Shown here in pieces: positions 7,493 to 16,147 of a stretch of DNA of 64,000 nucleotides. The first letter of the stretch is position 1. The number at the start of each line of letters is the position of its first letter. Source of the DNA: Ruegeria atlantica (GTDB taxonomy: Bacteria > Pseudomonadota > Alphaproteobacteria > Rhodobacterales > Rhodobacteraceae); NCBI RefSeq assembly GCF_013032005.1, contig NZ_WQBE01000014.1, positions 44,957 through 108,956 of the forward strand. The letters run 5' to 3'. Made by a program: the position numbers and the translations under genes. The notes below the pieces were generated by a model. The model saw only the letters and a program-made list of their open reading frames with translations. It was not told the origin of the DNA and searched no databases.

Positions 7493-9183
7493 CCAATGAG
7501 GACCTGATCGGGACGTTCCGCGCCATCGTCGGCTCTCGCCATGTCCTAACCGACAAACGCGCGACTGAACGGTTTTGCCGCGGCTTTCGCTCGGGTGAGG
7601 GCGAGGCATTGTGTGTCATCCGACCGGGTACGCTGTTGGAACAGTGGAGGGTGCTGCAAGCCTGCGTCGCGGCGGATAAAATCGTCATCATGCAAGCGGC
7701 CAACACCGGCCTGACCGAGGGCTCGACCCCGTCCGGCCACTATGACCGAGATGTGGTCCTGATAAACACCCGCCGGATGGACACCCTGGTTCCGTTGAAT
7801 GACGGCGCGCAGATTGTCAGCTTTCCGGGTGCCACACTTTTCGCACTGGAAAAACTACTGGCTCCGCTGGGACGCGAGCCGCATTCGGTAATTGGGTCGT
7901 CCTGTATCGGGGCGTCGATTGTTGGTGGGGTCTGCAACAACTCGGGAGGTTCCCTAGTCGAACGCGGCCCAGTTTACACCGAACTTTCGGTCTATGCCCG
8001 GATCACCGAACAGGGTGATCTAGAGTTGGTCAATCATCTGGGTATTGATCTGGGCGAGACGCCCGAAGAAATTCTGACCAATCTGGACGCCGGAACCTTC
8101 AACCGGACACCAGAATCCTCTAATAAACGCGCCTCGGCCAGTGACTATGCGCTGATCGTGCGCGATGTGGATGCTCAAACGCCTGCGCGGTTCAACGCCG
8201 ACAAGGGAAAACTGTTCGAATCCGCCGGGTCTGCTGGAAAGTTGGCCGTATTCGCCGTGCGCCTTGATACCTTTCCCCAGAACGATGCTGAGAAGGTGTT
8301 TTACATCGGTGCCAACGATACCGGTGATCTGGCCGCCCTACGCCGCCACATTCTGTCCGAGTTTAAAGTCTTGCCAGTGTCCGCAGAATACATGCACCGC
8401 GACGTGTTCGATATTACTGCGCGCTATGGCAAGGACACGGTCGTGATGATCGATAAGCTAGGCACTGACCGCCTGCCGATGTTTTTTGCCATGAAAGGGG
8501 CTGTGGATGCGCGGTTGCGACGGGTTCCGTTCCTGCGCAATTTTACCGACCGCTTCATGCAAATGGCAGTGGCGCTGTGGCCACGAGTTCTACCCAAAAG
8601 AATGCTGGGTTTCCGCGACCGATTTGAACATCACCTGATCCTTAAAATGAAGGATGCCGGGATAGATGAAGCGGCAAATTGGTTGCCCGACTTTCTGGAA
8701 GATCGTGACGCCGACTTCTTTGAATGCACAGCGCGTGAGGCCAAGATTGCGGGGCTTCACCGTTTCGCCGCTGCGGGGGCCGCCGTGCGCTATATGGCCA
8801 TTCACGCAGATGAGGTCGAGGACATCATCGCCTTGGACGTTGCCCTGCGACGCAATGATCAGGATTGGCTGGAAATCCTACCACCCGAGATAAGTAATCA
8901 GCTTGTCCACAAGCTCTATTATGGACATTTCATGTGCCACGTGATGCATCAGGACTATGTGGTTCGAAAAGGGGCGGACCCTAAGGCATTGAAGGCGGCG
9001 ATGCTCAAATTGTTTGATGCGCGCGGCGCGGAATATCCGGCCGAACACAATGTGGGCCACCTGTATGCCGCGAAACCCGATCTGGCGGCACATTACAAAT
9101 GTTGTGATCCCACCAATTCGTTCAACCCCGGAATTGGAAAGATGTCCAAAGCACGGAACTATGTCGGGGTTGCACCCGAATAG
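7489..9183 (+). CDS. dld: D-lactate dehydrogenase (FAD, quinone-dependent)
   Basis: A 564-residue membrane-associated flavoprotein like E. coli Dld. The FAD-binding PCMH fold is at about 40-260, with NTGLTEGSTPSG at 72-83 and the flavin-contact loop GSSCIGASIVGGVCNNSGG at 136-154. The C-terminal half carries the Dld membrane-binding and cap domain, ending in HNVGHLYAAKPDL and DPTNSFNPGIGKMSK. It oxidises D-lactate to pyruvate with electrons to ubiquinone. Translation is coupled to lldD through an ATGA overlap. With LldD the operon handles both lactate enantiomers. Its last 25 bases overlap the end of the convergent mlrC-like gene. Confidence 0.92.
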   Translation: MTNEDLIGTFRAIVGSRHVLTDKRATERFCRGFRSGEGEALCVIRPGTLLEQWRVLQACVAADKIVIMQAANTGLTEGSTPSGHYDRDVVLINTRRMDTLVPLNDGAQIVSFPGATLFALEKLLAPLGREPHSVIGSSCIGASIVGGVCNNSGGSLVERGPVYTELSVYARITEQGDLELVNHLGIDLGETPEEILTNLDAGTFNRTPESSNKRASASDYALIVRDVDAQTPARFNADKGKLFESAGSAGKLAVFAVRLDTFPQNDAEKVFYIGANDTGDLAALRRHILSEFKVLPVSAEYMHRDVFDITARYGKDTVVMIDKLGTDRLPMFFAMKGAVDARLRRVPFLRNFTDRFMQMAVALWPRVLPKRMLGFRDRFEHHLILKMKDAGIDEAANWLPDFLEDRDADFFECTAREAKIAGLHRFAAAGAAVRYMAIHADEVEDIIALDVALRRNDQDWLEILPPEISNQLVHKLYYGHFMCHVMHQDYVVRKGADPKALKAAMLKLFDARGAEYPAEHNVGHLYAAKPDLAAHYKCCDPTNSFNPGIGKMSKARNYVGVAPE

Positions 9184-10697
9184 CCAACAGTGTCGGAAAC
9201 GTCGTCAGCAGCAGACCCAGCAGCGATGGGCAGCCTTCTGGTGATACGGGTGTAGGGGATTTTTTTCAGGTCGCAGAGAAAGGTACCTGGTGAAGAAACC
9301 GCAAAAACCTCTTCTGCAATAGGTTCGAAATCTGCTCGGAAATGGGCTGTACTCTTCACGCAAATCACCGAATAACTCGTTGGATTTAAACCAATATGCG
9401 TGAAATGCGCGCGATCCAGGCATTGGTTGCGTATACTTGTGACGACAAGATCAATCTCGGCCTTGTGCCCAACCAACCGAAGGGCCGCCGTCTTGCCGAG
9501 CGTTGCAATGCCACCACCATACATTTCACCCGTATAGCGACATGTGCCATCACCCAATGCCAGAACTTCAAACTCTGCTTTGACCGGAACGTGACCCGCC
9601 AAGTTGGATTTTGCACCAATAGCCAGATTGACCAATGCACCTTCACCCGCCGCATGGGCTTGCTCTGCGCTTTCGGGATCATTGAATAGGCCCATCAAAA
9701 CGTTTGTGACTCCACCCTCTATCAGGGCTGCCAGCAATCCAGTGGTGTCAGACGTCCCACCCGCACCGGCGTTGTCCTGAACATCAGCCAATACAACCGG
9801 CTTTTCCCGTCTTTGGCGGCCTGTCAAAATAGCCTCTTCCAGAGACAGCATGGAACAATCAAGGCGGGTTTCCTGGGCCAAAAACAAGTTGACGATATCT
9901 TCAACGGCAGCGGCCGCTTTATTCGCTGTGGTTGCGTAGGCAACGCAGGACGGGCCAGTGTCGGGAAAATCCGCCGCCGTAAAGCCAAGCGCGATTTCTG
10001 TCAGTACATCCTGCTGCTCGAATCTTGCTGGCAATTGATAGATTTCGTCGAATGGCGCAGAGCCGGTATATTGTGCATGCAGCGGAATAAGATATGGCAC
10101 CGCTTGAAACGCTTTGCTCAGTGTTTCACCTGCAAGCAAGCGCTGTAGCACAGGAACGCACCTTGCGCCTGTTTCCGCCATATCCAGATGAGGGTAGGTG
10201 CGAAAGATCGACAGGTAATCTGCGTGTTCAACCATCTGAGCCGAGATGTTGGCATGCAGGTCCAAACTTGCCACCACTGGAATTTCTGGGCCCACGAGAT
10301 TGCGGACGCGACGCAAAACCTCTCCCTCACCATCAGCTAGGCTTTCGGTGACCATCGCGCCGTGCAGATCAAGATACACGCCGTCAATCTGACCCGCAGC
10401 GCGGATTCCATCCAATAACATCCCGCAAATCGTTTCGAATGCGTGATCGGTTACATGAGCAGACGGCTCTGCCGAACACCACAGTATCGGCACGACTTCA
10501 AACCCTACTGCGGTAGCCGCCGCAGCAAAACCTGCGGCGGGCAGGTTCATGCCAGCCGTTTCCGAAACAACCTGCGCGCCCAGCAGCATACTAGGCCAGG
10601 AATCCGCCATCTCAAACTCGGCCAGACCAGCCTTTGTCACACCATAGCAATTGGTTTCATGCTGAAACCCCGCGATCGCGATACGCTTGGCCGTCAT
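9159..10697 (-). CDS. mlrC: M81 family metallopeptidase (MlrC-like)
   Basis: A 512-residue M81/MlrC family protein, the usual length being about 490-510. Zinc-site motifs are present: FQHETNCYG at 11-19 (H13, E14), DLHGAM at 110-115 and SLDLHAN at 144-150. The C-terminal MlrC domain shows DVQDNAGAGGTSDTTG. Family knowledge: MlrC completes breakdown of linearised microcystin; most members have unknown peptide or amide substrates. It is the last gene of the minus-strand peptide operon, and its ATG overlaps the amidohydrolase stop by one base (TAATG). Inference: hydrolysis of an unusual or modified oligopeptide brought in by the adjacent importer. Microcystin itself is not implied. Confidence 0.87.
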   Translation of the reverse strand: MTAKRIAIAGFQHETNCYGVTKAGLAEFEMADSWPSMLLGAQVVSETAGMNLPAAGFAAAATAVGFEVVPILWCSAEPSAHVTDHAFETICGMLLDGIRAAGQIDGVYLDLHGAMVTESLADGEGEVLRRVRNLVGPEIPVVASLDLHANISAQMVEHADYLSIFRTYPHLDMAETGARCVPVLQRLLAGETLSKAFQAVPYLIPLHAQYTGSAPFDEIYQLPARFEQQDVLTEIALGFTAADFPDTGPSCVAYATTANKAAAAVEDIVNLFLAQETRLDCSMLSLEEAILTGRQRREKPVVLADVQDNAGAGGTSDTTGLLAALIEGGVTNVLMGLFNDPESAEQAHAAGEGALVNLAIGAKSNLAGHVPVKAEFEVLALGDGTCRYTGEMYGGGIATLGKTAALRLVGHKAEIDLVVTSIRNQCLDRAHFTHIGLNPTSYSVICVKSTAHFRADFEPIAEEVFAVSSPGTFLCDLKKIPYTRITRRLPIAAGSAADDVSDTVGYSGATPT

Positions 10698-12343
10698 TAG
10701 GTATGCTCGACTTCTTGTTCGGTGGGCAGTGCTGAAAATACTATTTGACCATTGCGAATTGTTTCCAGCACCCGTGTGTCTGTCAGGTGATCCGGGGCGT
10801 GCAAGGGGTTACGCGAAAGAATGGCGAAATCAGCGACCTTACCCGGCTCGATAGACCCGCGCTGATCCTCTTTGAAGACTTGCCAGGCTGCGTCGATAGT
10901 TTGTGCGCGTAAGGCCGACAGAACGCTGATCTTCTGACCCTCGCCAAGCATACGGCCCGAAGCGGTTTTGCGATTTACCGCGCAATGGGCCAAGTGGATC
11001 GGACGTGTCGGCGTGACCGAGGCGTCGTTGTGGATCGTGTATCGCACGCCGAACTTTTCCGCTGACGCCGCAGGGGAAATTCGCGCAGACCGCTCGGGCC
11101 CCAGGAAGGTGTCAAAGTGGCGATCCCCCCAAAAATACACATGAGCGGGAAAGAAGCTGACGGTCAGGCCAAGCTGGGCCATACGCCTTAGCTGATCATC
11201 CCGCAGGGCCTGACCGTGGATAATGGTATGGCGATGATCTGCGCGGGTGTGCGCCTGCAGGGCTTTTTCAACCGCATCAATGAACATCTCGGCGCCGGCA
11301 TCGCCATTGCAGTGGCAATGAATTTGAAGACCTTTTTCATGAAGCCTGCGAACGTCAGCATCCAGCTGCTGTTGCGAGGTGTAGACCATTCCGCATGGAT
11401 GATCCGAATCTATCGGTCGATAATAGGGGGCCGACAGATAGGCGGTCTGCAACTGAAACGCCCCATCCGTGAACAGCTTGCGCGGACCCAGTGTAAAATG
11501 TTGGTTGCCGGGCCAATTCGCGCCGATCCAATGCGAGCTTAGTTCGGGCTCCAGGCTTGCGATGGGTAAAAGCTCGATGTCTATTCCCGGGTCCTGATCT
11601 GCGGGCAAGCTGGCAAAGTGATCCAGCATGGCTTGCGACGTCCAAGCATTCTGCGCATAGGTCACGCCGTGGGCCAGGTATTCGTCACGACAGGCATCAA
11701 ATCCCTGCCAGAATCTTTCCCGGTTGATAAGGAAATCCGTGTCGCCCATCTCACCCATGGCCGATAGCCCTTCGATCAACCCCGTTAAGGCGCCGGTATC
11801 GGGATCGCGACCAAAGCGGCCACCTTCCGGGTCAGGGGTATGACGGTTTATCCCGCGCCTCTCGAGTGCGACAGAATTTGCGGCCCCGTTGTGACCCGAC
11901 GCATGGATAACCCAGATGGGATGGCGTAATGATACGTCGTCCAACTCGGCCCGTGTGGGCATTCGGTGTTCTAGAATGGACGTATTGTCAAACGACACCC
12001 CCATGACCCATTCACCCTCGGGCGTCGCGTCGGCTTTCTCTCGAAGTCTGTCCAGCGCCTGGGCCATTTGTGTGCAATCCCCCAATGGGGGCGGGGACAG
12101 GTCAACACGGAACAGTCGGATAAACCCCGGATCCGGGAAGTGCCCGTGTGGGTCGATAAACGCAGGAATCAGAGTACGCCCCTGCAGGTTATGCTCTTGA
12201 ACATCAGAAGGCATGCGAGCGCGCAGGTCAGCTTCGGACCCTACCGCCTGGATTCTGTCATCTGCAGTCAAAACTGCCTCAGGCGAAGAGTTCTGTGCAT
12301 CCATCGTCAGGATTGTGCCATTGAAATAGAGTGTGCTTGGCAT
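10697..12343 (-). CDS. Amidohydrolase, YtcJ-like
   Basis: A 548-residue metal-dependent amidohydrolase of the YtcJ type (amidohydrolase family 3). N-terminal LYFNGTILTMD leads into the barrel; metal-ligand motifs are DPHGHFPDPG, the loop IHASGHNGA, the HCHCNGDAGAEMF strand, HTIIHGQALR and TIHNDASVTP. The C-terminal segment GSIEPGKVADFAIL is typical. The start is set at 12343: the open frame runs 40 codons further upstream inside the DppF-like gene, but MPSTLYFNG matches the usual N terminus. It overlaps neither partner gene meaningfully (12 bp gap to the ATPase, 1 bp overlap with mlrC). The substrate is unknown; deacylation or amide cleavage of imported peptides is inferred from context. Confidence 0.87.
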   Translation of the reverse strand: MPSTLYFNGTILTMDAQNSSPEAVLTADDRIQAVGSEADLRARMPSDVQEHNLQGRTLIPAFIDPHGHFPDPGFIRLFRVDLSPPPLGDCTQMAQALDRLREKADATPEGEWVMGVSFDNTSILEHRMPTRAELDDVSLRHPIWVIHASGHNGAANSVALERRGINRHTPDPEGGRFGRDPDTGALTGLIEGLSAMGEMGDTDFLINRERFWQGFDACRDEYLAHGVTYAQNAWTSQAMLDHFASLPADQDPGIDIELLPIASLEPELSSHWIGANWPGNQHFTLGPRKLFTDGAFQLQTAYLSAPYYRPIDSDHPCGMVYTSQQQLDADVRRLHEKGLQIHCHCNGDAGAEMFIDAVEKALQAHTRADHRHTIIHGQALRDDQLRRMAQLGLTVSFFPAHVYFWGDRHFDTFLGPERSARISPAASAEKFGVRYTIHNDASVTPTRPIHLAHCAVNRKTASGRMLGEGQKISVLSALRAQTIDAAWQVFKEDQRGSIEPGKVADFAILSRNPLHAPDHLTDTRVLETIRNGQIVFSALPTEQEVEHT

Positions 12344-12354
12344 TGGACTACCTA

Positions 12355-13278
12355 TTAGGACAGCGGGGCCAGACAACGCAGGCCGTGGCCTTCGCCCACT
12401 TCCCATTCTGGTGTCTGGGTGCAGACATCCTTGGCAAAAGGACAGCGCTCGCGGAATTCGCACCCGGAAGGGCGCTTGAGCAGGCTGGGGGGTTCACCTT
12501 TAAGGGCGATCCGTTCCAATCGCGCATCCGGGTCGGGCTCTGGGTTGGCACTCAGAAGACAGCGCGTATAAGGATGGCGCGGGTCGTTGAAAATCGTCTC
12601 GGTCGTGCCTTCTTCGACCAATCGGCCCAGATACATGATGCCCATCCTGTCGGCCACGTGGCGCACGACGCTGAGGTTATGTGTGATGATAACCATCGCC
12701 AGACCCAGCCTTTCACGCAGATCGTTGAGCAGGTTCAGCAATTCGCCCTGCACCGACACATCAAGGCCAGCGGTTGGTTCATCCGCCAGGATCAGCTTGG
12801 GTTCCAGCGCCAACGCACGGGCCACGCCCACACGCCGTGCCTGACCGCCAGACAGCTGGTAAGGATAACGATCCGCAAAATGCGTGGGCAGGTTGACCAT
12901 TTCCAGCAGGCGCTTGGCCTCGGCATCCAGATCGCGGTCTTTCATGCCCTGAATGCGATAGGGTTCTGTGATCAGGCTGCGGATCGTCAAGCGTGGCGAC
13001 AGGCTGCCGACCGGGTCTTGAAACATCATTGCCATGTCCTTGCGAAGCGGACGCATGACCTTTTCCGGCGCGCCTCGAATTTCCTGGCCTTCGAAAGTGA
13101 CCGAACCATCCTGCGCCGGGGCAAGTCCCGCAATGGCGCGAATAACCGTCGTTTTGCCAGAGCCACTTTCACCAACCAGCGCGTAGGTCTCGCCGGGTTC
13201 TACGGTAAAGCTGACGCCCGCCAGAACATTGACCGGTCCATAGCTGGTTTTAAGGTCCACGACGTTCAGCAAGCTCAT
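12355..13278 (-). CDS. Oligopeptide/dipeptide ABC transporter ATPase, DppF/OppF type
   Basis: A 307-residue ATPase: Walker A GESGSGKT at about 36-43, Q-loop FQDPVGSLSPR, signature LSGGQARRVGVARAL, Walker B LILADEPT, and switch histidine in VIITHNLSV. The C-terminal oligopeptide-transporter extension with the cysteine-rich motif CEFRERCPFAKDVC is present. The signature has A at the usual Q position (GGQAR), a small deviation. It pairs with the upstream ATPase (4-bp overlap) to power the DppBC-like channel. The first of two complete Dpp/Opp-type importers in the window. Confidence 0.92.
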   Translation of the reverse strand: MSLLNVVDLKTSYGPVNVLAGVSFTVEPGETYALVGESGSGKTTVIRAIAGLAPAQDGSVTFEGQEIRGAPEKVMRPLRKDMAMMFQDPVGSLSPRLTIRSLITEPYRIQGMKDRDLDAEAKRLLEMVNLPTHFADRYPYQLSGGQARRVGVARALALEPKLILADEPTAGLDVSVQGELLNLLNDLRERLGLAMVIITHNLSVVRHVADRMGIMYLGRLVEEGTTETIFNDPRHPYTRCLLSANPEPDPDARLERIALKGEPPSLLKRPSGCEFRERCPFAKDVCTQTPEWEVGEGHGLRCLAPLS

Positions 13279-14255
13279 GTTGTGGCCTCCTCATGGTTCA
13301 GCCAGCACGCAGCATGATGGCCTTCTTTTAGTTGATCCAAAGGGGGCACCTCACTCGCGCAGCGTGCCATCGCTTGATCGCAACGATCTCTGAAAATGCA
13401 GCCACCTGGCAGGTTGGCCAGATCGGGCACTTCGCCGGGGATGGTGGGCAAAACGCGGGCGCGTTCCTTGATGTGGCCGGGGTCGCATTCGATCAGACGG
13501 CGGGTGTAGGGGTGTTTGGGATTGTGGAAAATCTCACGCACATCCCCGCTTTCGACGACCGCACCAGCATACATCACAACTACCCGGTCGCAGAGCTCCG
13601 CAATCACGCCCAGATGGTGCGAGATAAACAGGATGGCACAGTGAAATTCGCGTTGTAGTTCTTGCAGGCGCTCAATGATCTGCACCTCAAGCGTTGCGTC
13701 CAATGCAGTTGTCGGCTCATCCGCGATCAACAGGTCAGGTTCGGACATCAACGCCATCGCAATCGCGATCCGCTGGCGCATCCCGCCCGAGAATTCGTGG
13801 GGATATTGTTTCAATCGCGCTTCGGGATCGGGAATGCCAACGGCACCCAGCATCTTGGCTGCGTGGGCCAGTTTGTCCGCTTTGGATTGCTTAGATCGGT
13901 GCTGAATGTCCAGCATCTGCTGCCCGATGGTCAGAACCGGATTATGCGTTTGCATCGGATCCTGAAAGACAATGGATATATCCGCCCCACGCAGGTCACG
14001 CATCTGACGCTCAGAGGCTTGCAGCAAATCCTGCCCCTTGAACCTAACCTCTCCTTCGCGGAAGCGCGTATTGGGCGCGGTCAAACGCAGGATGGATGAA
14101 ATCAAGGTGGATTTGCCACAACCGGATTCCCCAACAATGCCGACAATTTCACCCTTGTTGACGTTGAAAGTGATATCGCGCAGGGCCTTCAGGTCGCCGC
14201 GTCCCGTTTCGTAGTCGACGCTGAGGTGGTCGATTTCCAGAAGTATATCGGTCAT
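13275..14255 (-). CDS. Oligopeptide/dipeptide ABC transporter ATPase, DppD/OppD type
   Basis: A 326-residue ATPase: Walker A GESGCGKST at about 40-48, Q-loop FQDPMQTHNPVL, signature FSGGMRQRIAIAMAL, Walker B LLIADEPTTALD, H-loop ILFISHHLG. The C-terminal extension has GCIFRDRCDQAMARC, the cysteine motif of the Dpp/Opp group. Start and stop overlap the adjacent permease and ATPase genes by 4 bp each, so translation is coupled. It acts with the DppF-type ATPase as a heterodimer under the inner membrane. Confidence 0.93.
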   Translation of the reverse strand: MTDILLEIDHLSVDYETGRGDLKALRDITFNVNKGEIVGIVGESGCGKSTLISSILRLTAPNTRFREGEVRFKGQDLLQASERQMRDLRGADISIVFQDPMQTHNPVLTIGQQMLDIQHRSKQSKADKLAHAAKMLGAVGIPDPEARLKQYPHEFSGGMRQRIAIAMALMSEPDLLIADEPTTALDATLEVQIIERLQELQREFHCAILFISHHLGVIAELCDRVVVMYAGAVVESGDVREIFHNPKHPYTRRLIECDPGHIKERARVLPTIPGEVPDLANLPGGCIFRDRCDQAMARCASEVPPLDQLKEGHHAACWLNHEEATT

Positions 14256-15109
14256 CTCTGTTTCCTCAGTTTCGGGTCAACCACGTCGCGCAGGCTTTCA
14301 CCCAGGAAGGTGAACCCAAGCGTTGCCAGAATGATTGGCAGGCCGCCGCCCACTACCAGCCAAGGCGTCTGGCGGATCAGGGAATAACCGTCCTTCAGTA
14401 ACGCTCCCCAGCTGGGGGTTGGGGGTTTGACACCCAGTCCCAAGAAGGAGAGGCCAGCCTCAAGCGCGATAACTGTGGGGATGTCCATCGCCGCCAGTAC
14501 CGCCAGAACGCCAATGATGTTGGGCAGCATATGCACACCCAAGATGCGCGCCATGCTGGCCCCCATCGAGCGTTCGGCCAGAATGAACTCGGAGTTGCGC
14601 AGCGTCAGCGTCTGGGTTCGCGCCACTCGCCCATAGGTCGGGATCGAGGTCGCCATGACCACAAACACCACGGTCTGAAGGCTCGGCCCGACGAGGGCCA
14701 CAACAGCAAGCGCGAACATCACGGTCGGAAAGGACCGAATGGTATCGAAAAACAGCATCAAAAGATTGTCGAGCCATTTCGGGCCGTACCCTGCAATCAT
14801 ACCCAGCGTCAGGCCAATCGCCATGGCACCAAACACAGCAGGCAAAGCCACCTTGAGCGCGACTTGGCCTCCGGCAATCACACGCGAAAACGTATCGCGA
14901 CCCAGCTGGTCGGTCCCCAGCAAGTGCGCCGCGGACGGTCCTTGCATGCGGGATTTGATATCCATCGCAATCGGGTCATAGGGCACGATCCAGGCCGCGA
15001 ATATCGCGCAGAACACGATGATGCCAACGATGATCAAGCCCATTAGGCCAAGCGGGTCGCGAGCGACACCGACTATGATCTGGCCCAATTCAGAACGAGA
15101 TTTTTCCAT
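14252..15109 (-). CDS. Peptide ABC transporter permease, DppC type
   Basis: A 285-residue inner-membrane permease. A leading helix (about 18-40, GLIIVGIIVFCAIFAAWIV) is followed by LLGTDQLGRDTFSRVI, the DppC/OppC hallmark, and then five further membrane segments with the coupling-loop region AERSMGASMARILGVHMLPN. It forms the channel with the DppB-type subunit. The gap to dppB is 12 bp and there is a 4-bp overlap with the DppD-type gene. Confidence 0.93.
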   Translation of the reverse strand: MEKSRSELGQIIVGVARDPLGLMGLIIVGIIVFCAIFAAWIVPYDPIAMDIKSRMQGPSAAHLLGTDQLGRDTFSRVIAGGQVALKVALPAVFGAMAIGLTLGMIAGYGPKWLDNLLMLFFDTIRSFPTVMFALAVVALVGPSLQTVVFVVMATSIPTYGRVARTQTLTLRNSEFILAERSMGASMARILGVHMLPNIIGVLAVLAAMDIPTVIALEAGLSFLGLGVKPPTPSWGALLKDGYSLIRQTPWLVVGGGLPIILATLGFTFLGESLRDVVDPKLRKQR

Positions 15110-15121
15110 AACTCCCCCTCC

Positions 15122-16066
15122 TCAATGAGCCGTACGCGCACGTGGATCGAGCAACGCATTGATCAGATCAGCCAATGCGGTCGACACCACGAACAGCGCG
15201 GTGGATACGAGGACCGAACCCATGACAATCGGGTAGTTGCGGGTCGTGATGCTATCGATCACCAACTTTCCCAGCCCGGGGCGGGCAAAGACGATTTCTG
15301 CAAAAACGGCCGAGCTGAGAAGAAAGCCCATCCCGACCCCAATCACAGTAACCACTGGCAGTATGGCAATACGCAACGCGTAAACCATGACCACGCGACG
15401 TTCGGCGATACCAAAGGCCCGGGCCGTTCGTACATGGCTTTCGCCCATAACTTCCAGCATCGAAGCCCGCACAAGCCTGGCAATATAGCCAACCCAGCTG
15501 AGCCCTATGGCAAAGGCCGGCAGGACCAGATGGTCCAGTCGATCCCAGAACCCTTCGCCCGCGCCAATGGCAGGGAACCATTGCAGATGCACGGCAAAAA
15601 CAAGCAGCGCCAAAAGTGCAACAACAAAGGCCGGCGCGGCAACAAAGCTGACGGATACTGCAGCAGCGATCCGGTCGATCAAAGTGTTAGGATGCGCAGC
15701 CGCATAGGCACCAAGCGCAATGCCCAAGCTTGCAGACCACAGGATAGACGCAAAGATCAGCTCCAGAGTGAAAGGCAATTGCTGAAACACAATCTCGGTC
15801 ACGGAACGGCCCGAGAAGACGTCAGTGCCAAGGTCACCCTGCAGGAGGTTTCCATAGAAGATCAAAAGTTGTTTCCAGATCGGTTGATCAAGCCCCAGCG
15901 CCGCAGTTAGCTGAGCCTGAAGCTCGGGCGTGGCGCGAGGGCCCAGCATGATCTGGACCGGATCACCTGGCACGGCGCGGATCATCAGGAACATGACGGT
16001 CACCGCCACGAAGAGGATAAGCAGCGACAGCCCGAAGCGACGGGTTGCGAAATTCAGCATGGCCAA
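15122..16066 (-). CDS. Peptide ABC transporter permease, DppB type
   Basis: A 314-residue six-helix permease. The N-terminal helix LSLLILFVAVTVMFLMIRAVPGDPV, shown here in part, carries the RAVPGDP motif of the DppB family. Further features are LGLDQPIWKQLLIFYGNLL with GDLG, and the EAA-type coupling loop VRTARAFGIAERRVVMVYALR. Membrane segments fill the C-terminal half. It lies 81 bp after the binding-protein gene, with a strong hairpin in the gap. Confidence 0.92.
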   Translation of the reverse strand: MAMLNFATRRFGLSLLILFVAVTVMFLMIRAVPGDPVQIMLGPRATPELQAQLTAALGLDQPIWKQLLIFYGNLLQGDLGTDVFSGRSVTEIVFQQLPFTLELIFASILWSASLGIALGAYAAAHPNTLIDRIAAAVSVSFVAAPAFVVALLALLVFAVHLQWFPAIGAGEGFWDRLDHLVLPAFAIGLSWVGYIARLVRASMLEVMGESHVRTARAFGIAERRVVMVYALRIAILPVVTVIGVGMGFLLSSAVFAEIVFARPGLGKLVIDSITTRNYPIVMGSVLVSTALFVVSTALADLINALLDPRARTAH

Positions 16067-16098
16067 CTGGCTCCTTGCGGCTTGGTGGCTTTGTTTTT

Positions 16099-16129
16099 GG
16101 TACGGCGAGCGTTACGCGCCCGCCGCACC
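16099..16129 (-). promoter_or_regulatory. Hairpin between binding-protein and dppB-like genes
   Basis: In mRNA sense a 13-pair stem (GGTGCGGCGGGCG with CGCTCGCCGTACC, two G-U pairs) and loop cgtaa. It sits 19 bases after the binding-protein stop. No U-run follows, which argues for mRNA stabilisation or partial attenuation rather than termination. It is equivalent in position to the hairpins at 4131, 32824 and 53609. Confidence 0.6.
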
Positions 16130-16147
16130 TCGGTCGACCTGGGGAGA

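Noticed and set aside
9159..10697. Microcystin degradation function for the MlrC-like gene
   Set aside because: No mlrA, mlrB or mlrD homologue is present; M81 proteins are common outside microcystin degraders.
15125..15910. Long plus-strand frame opposite the dppB-like gene
   Set aside because: Low-complexity, charged translation typical of an antisense shadow of a membrane-protein gene; the minus strand has a clear permease.
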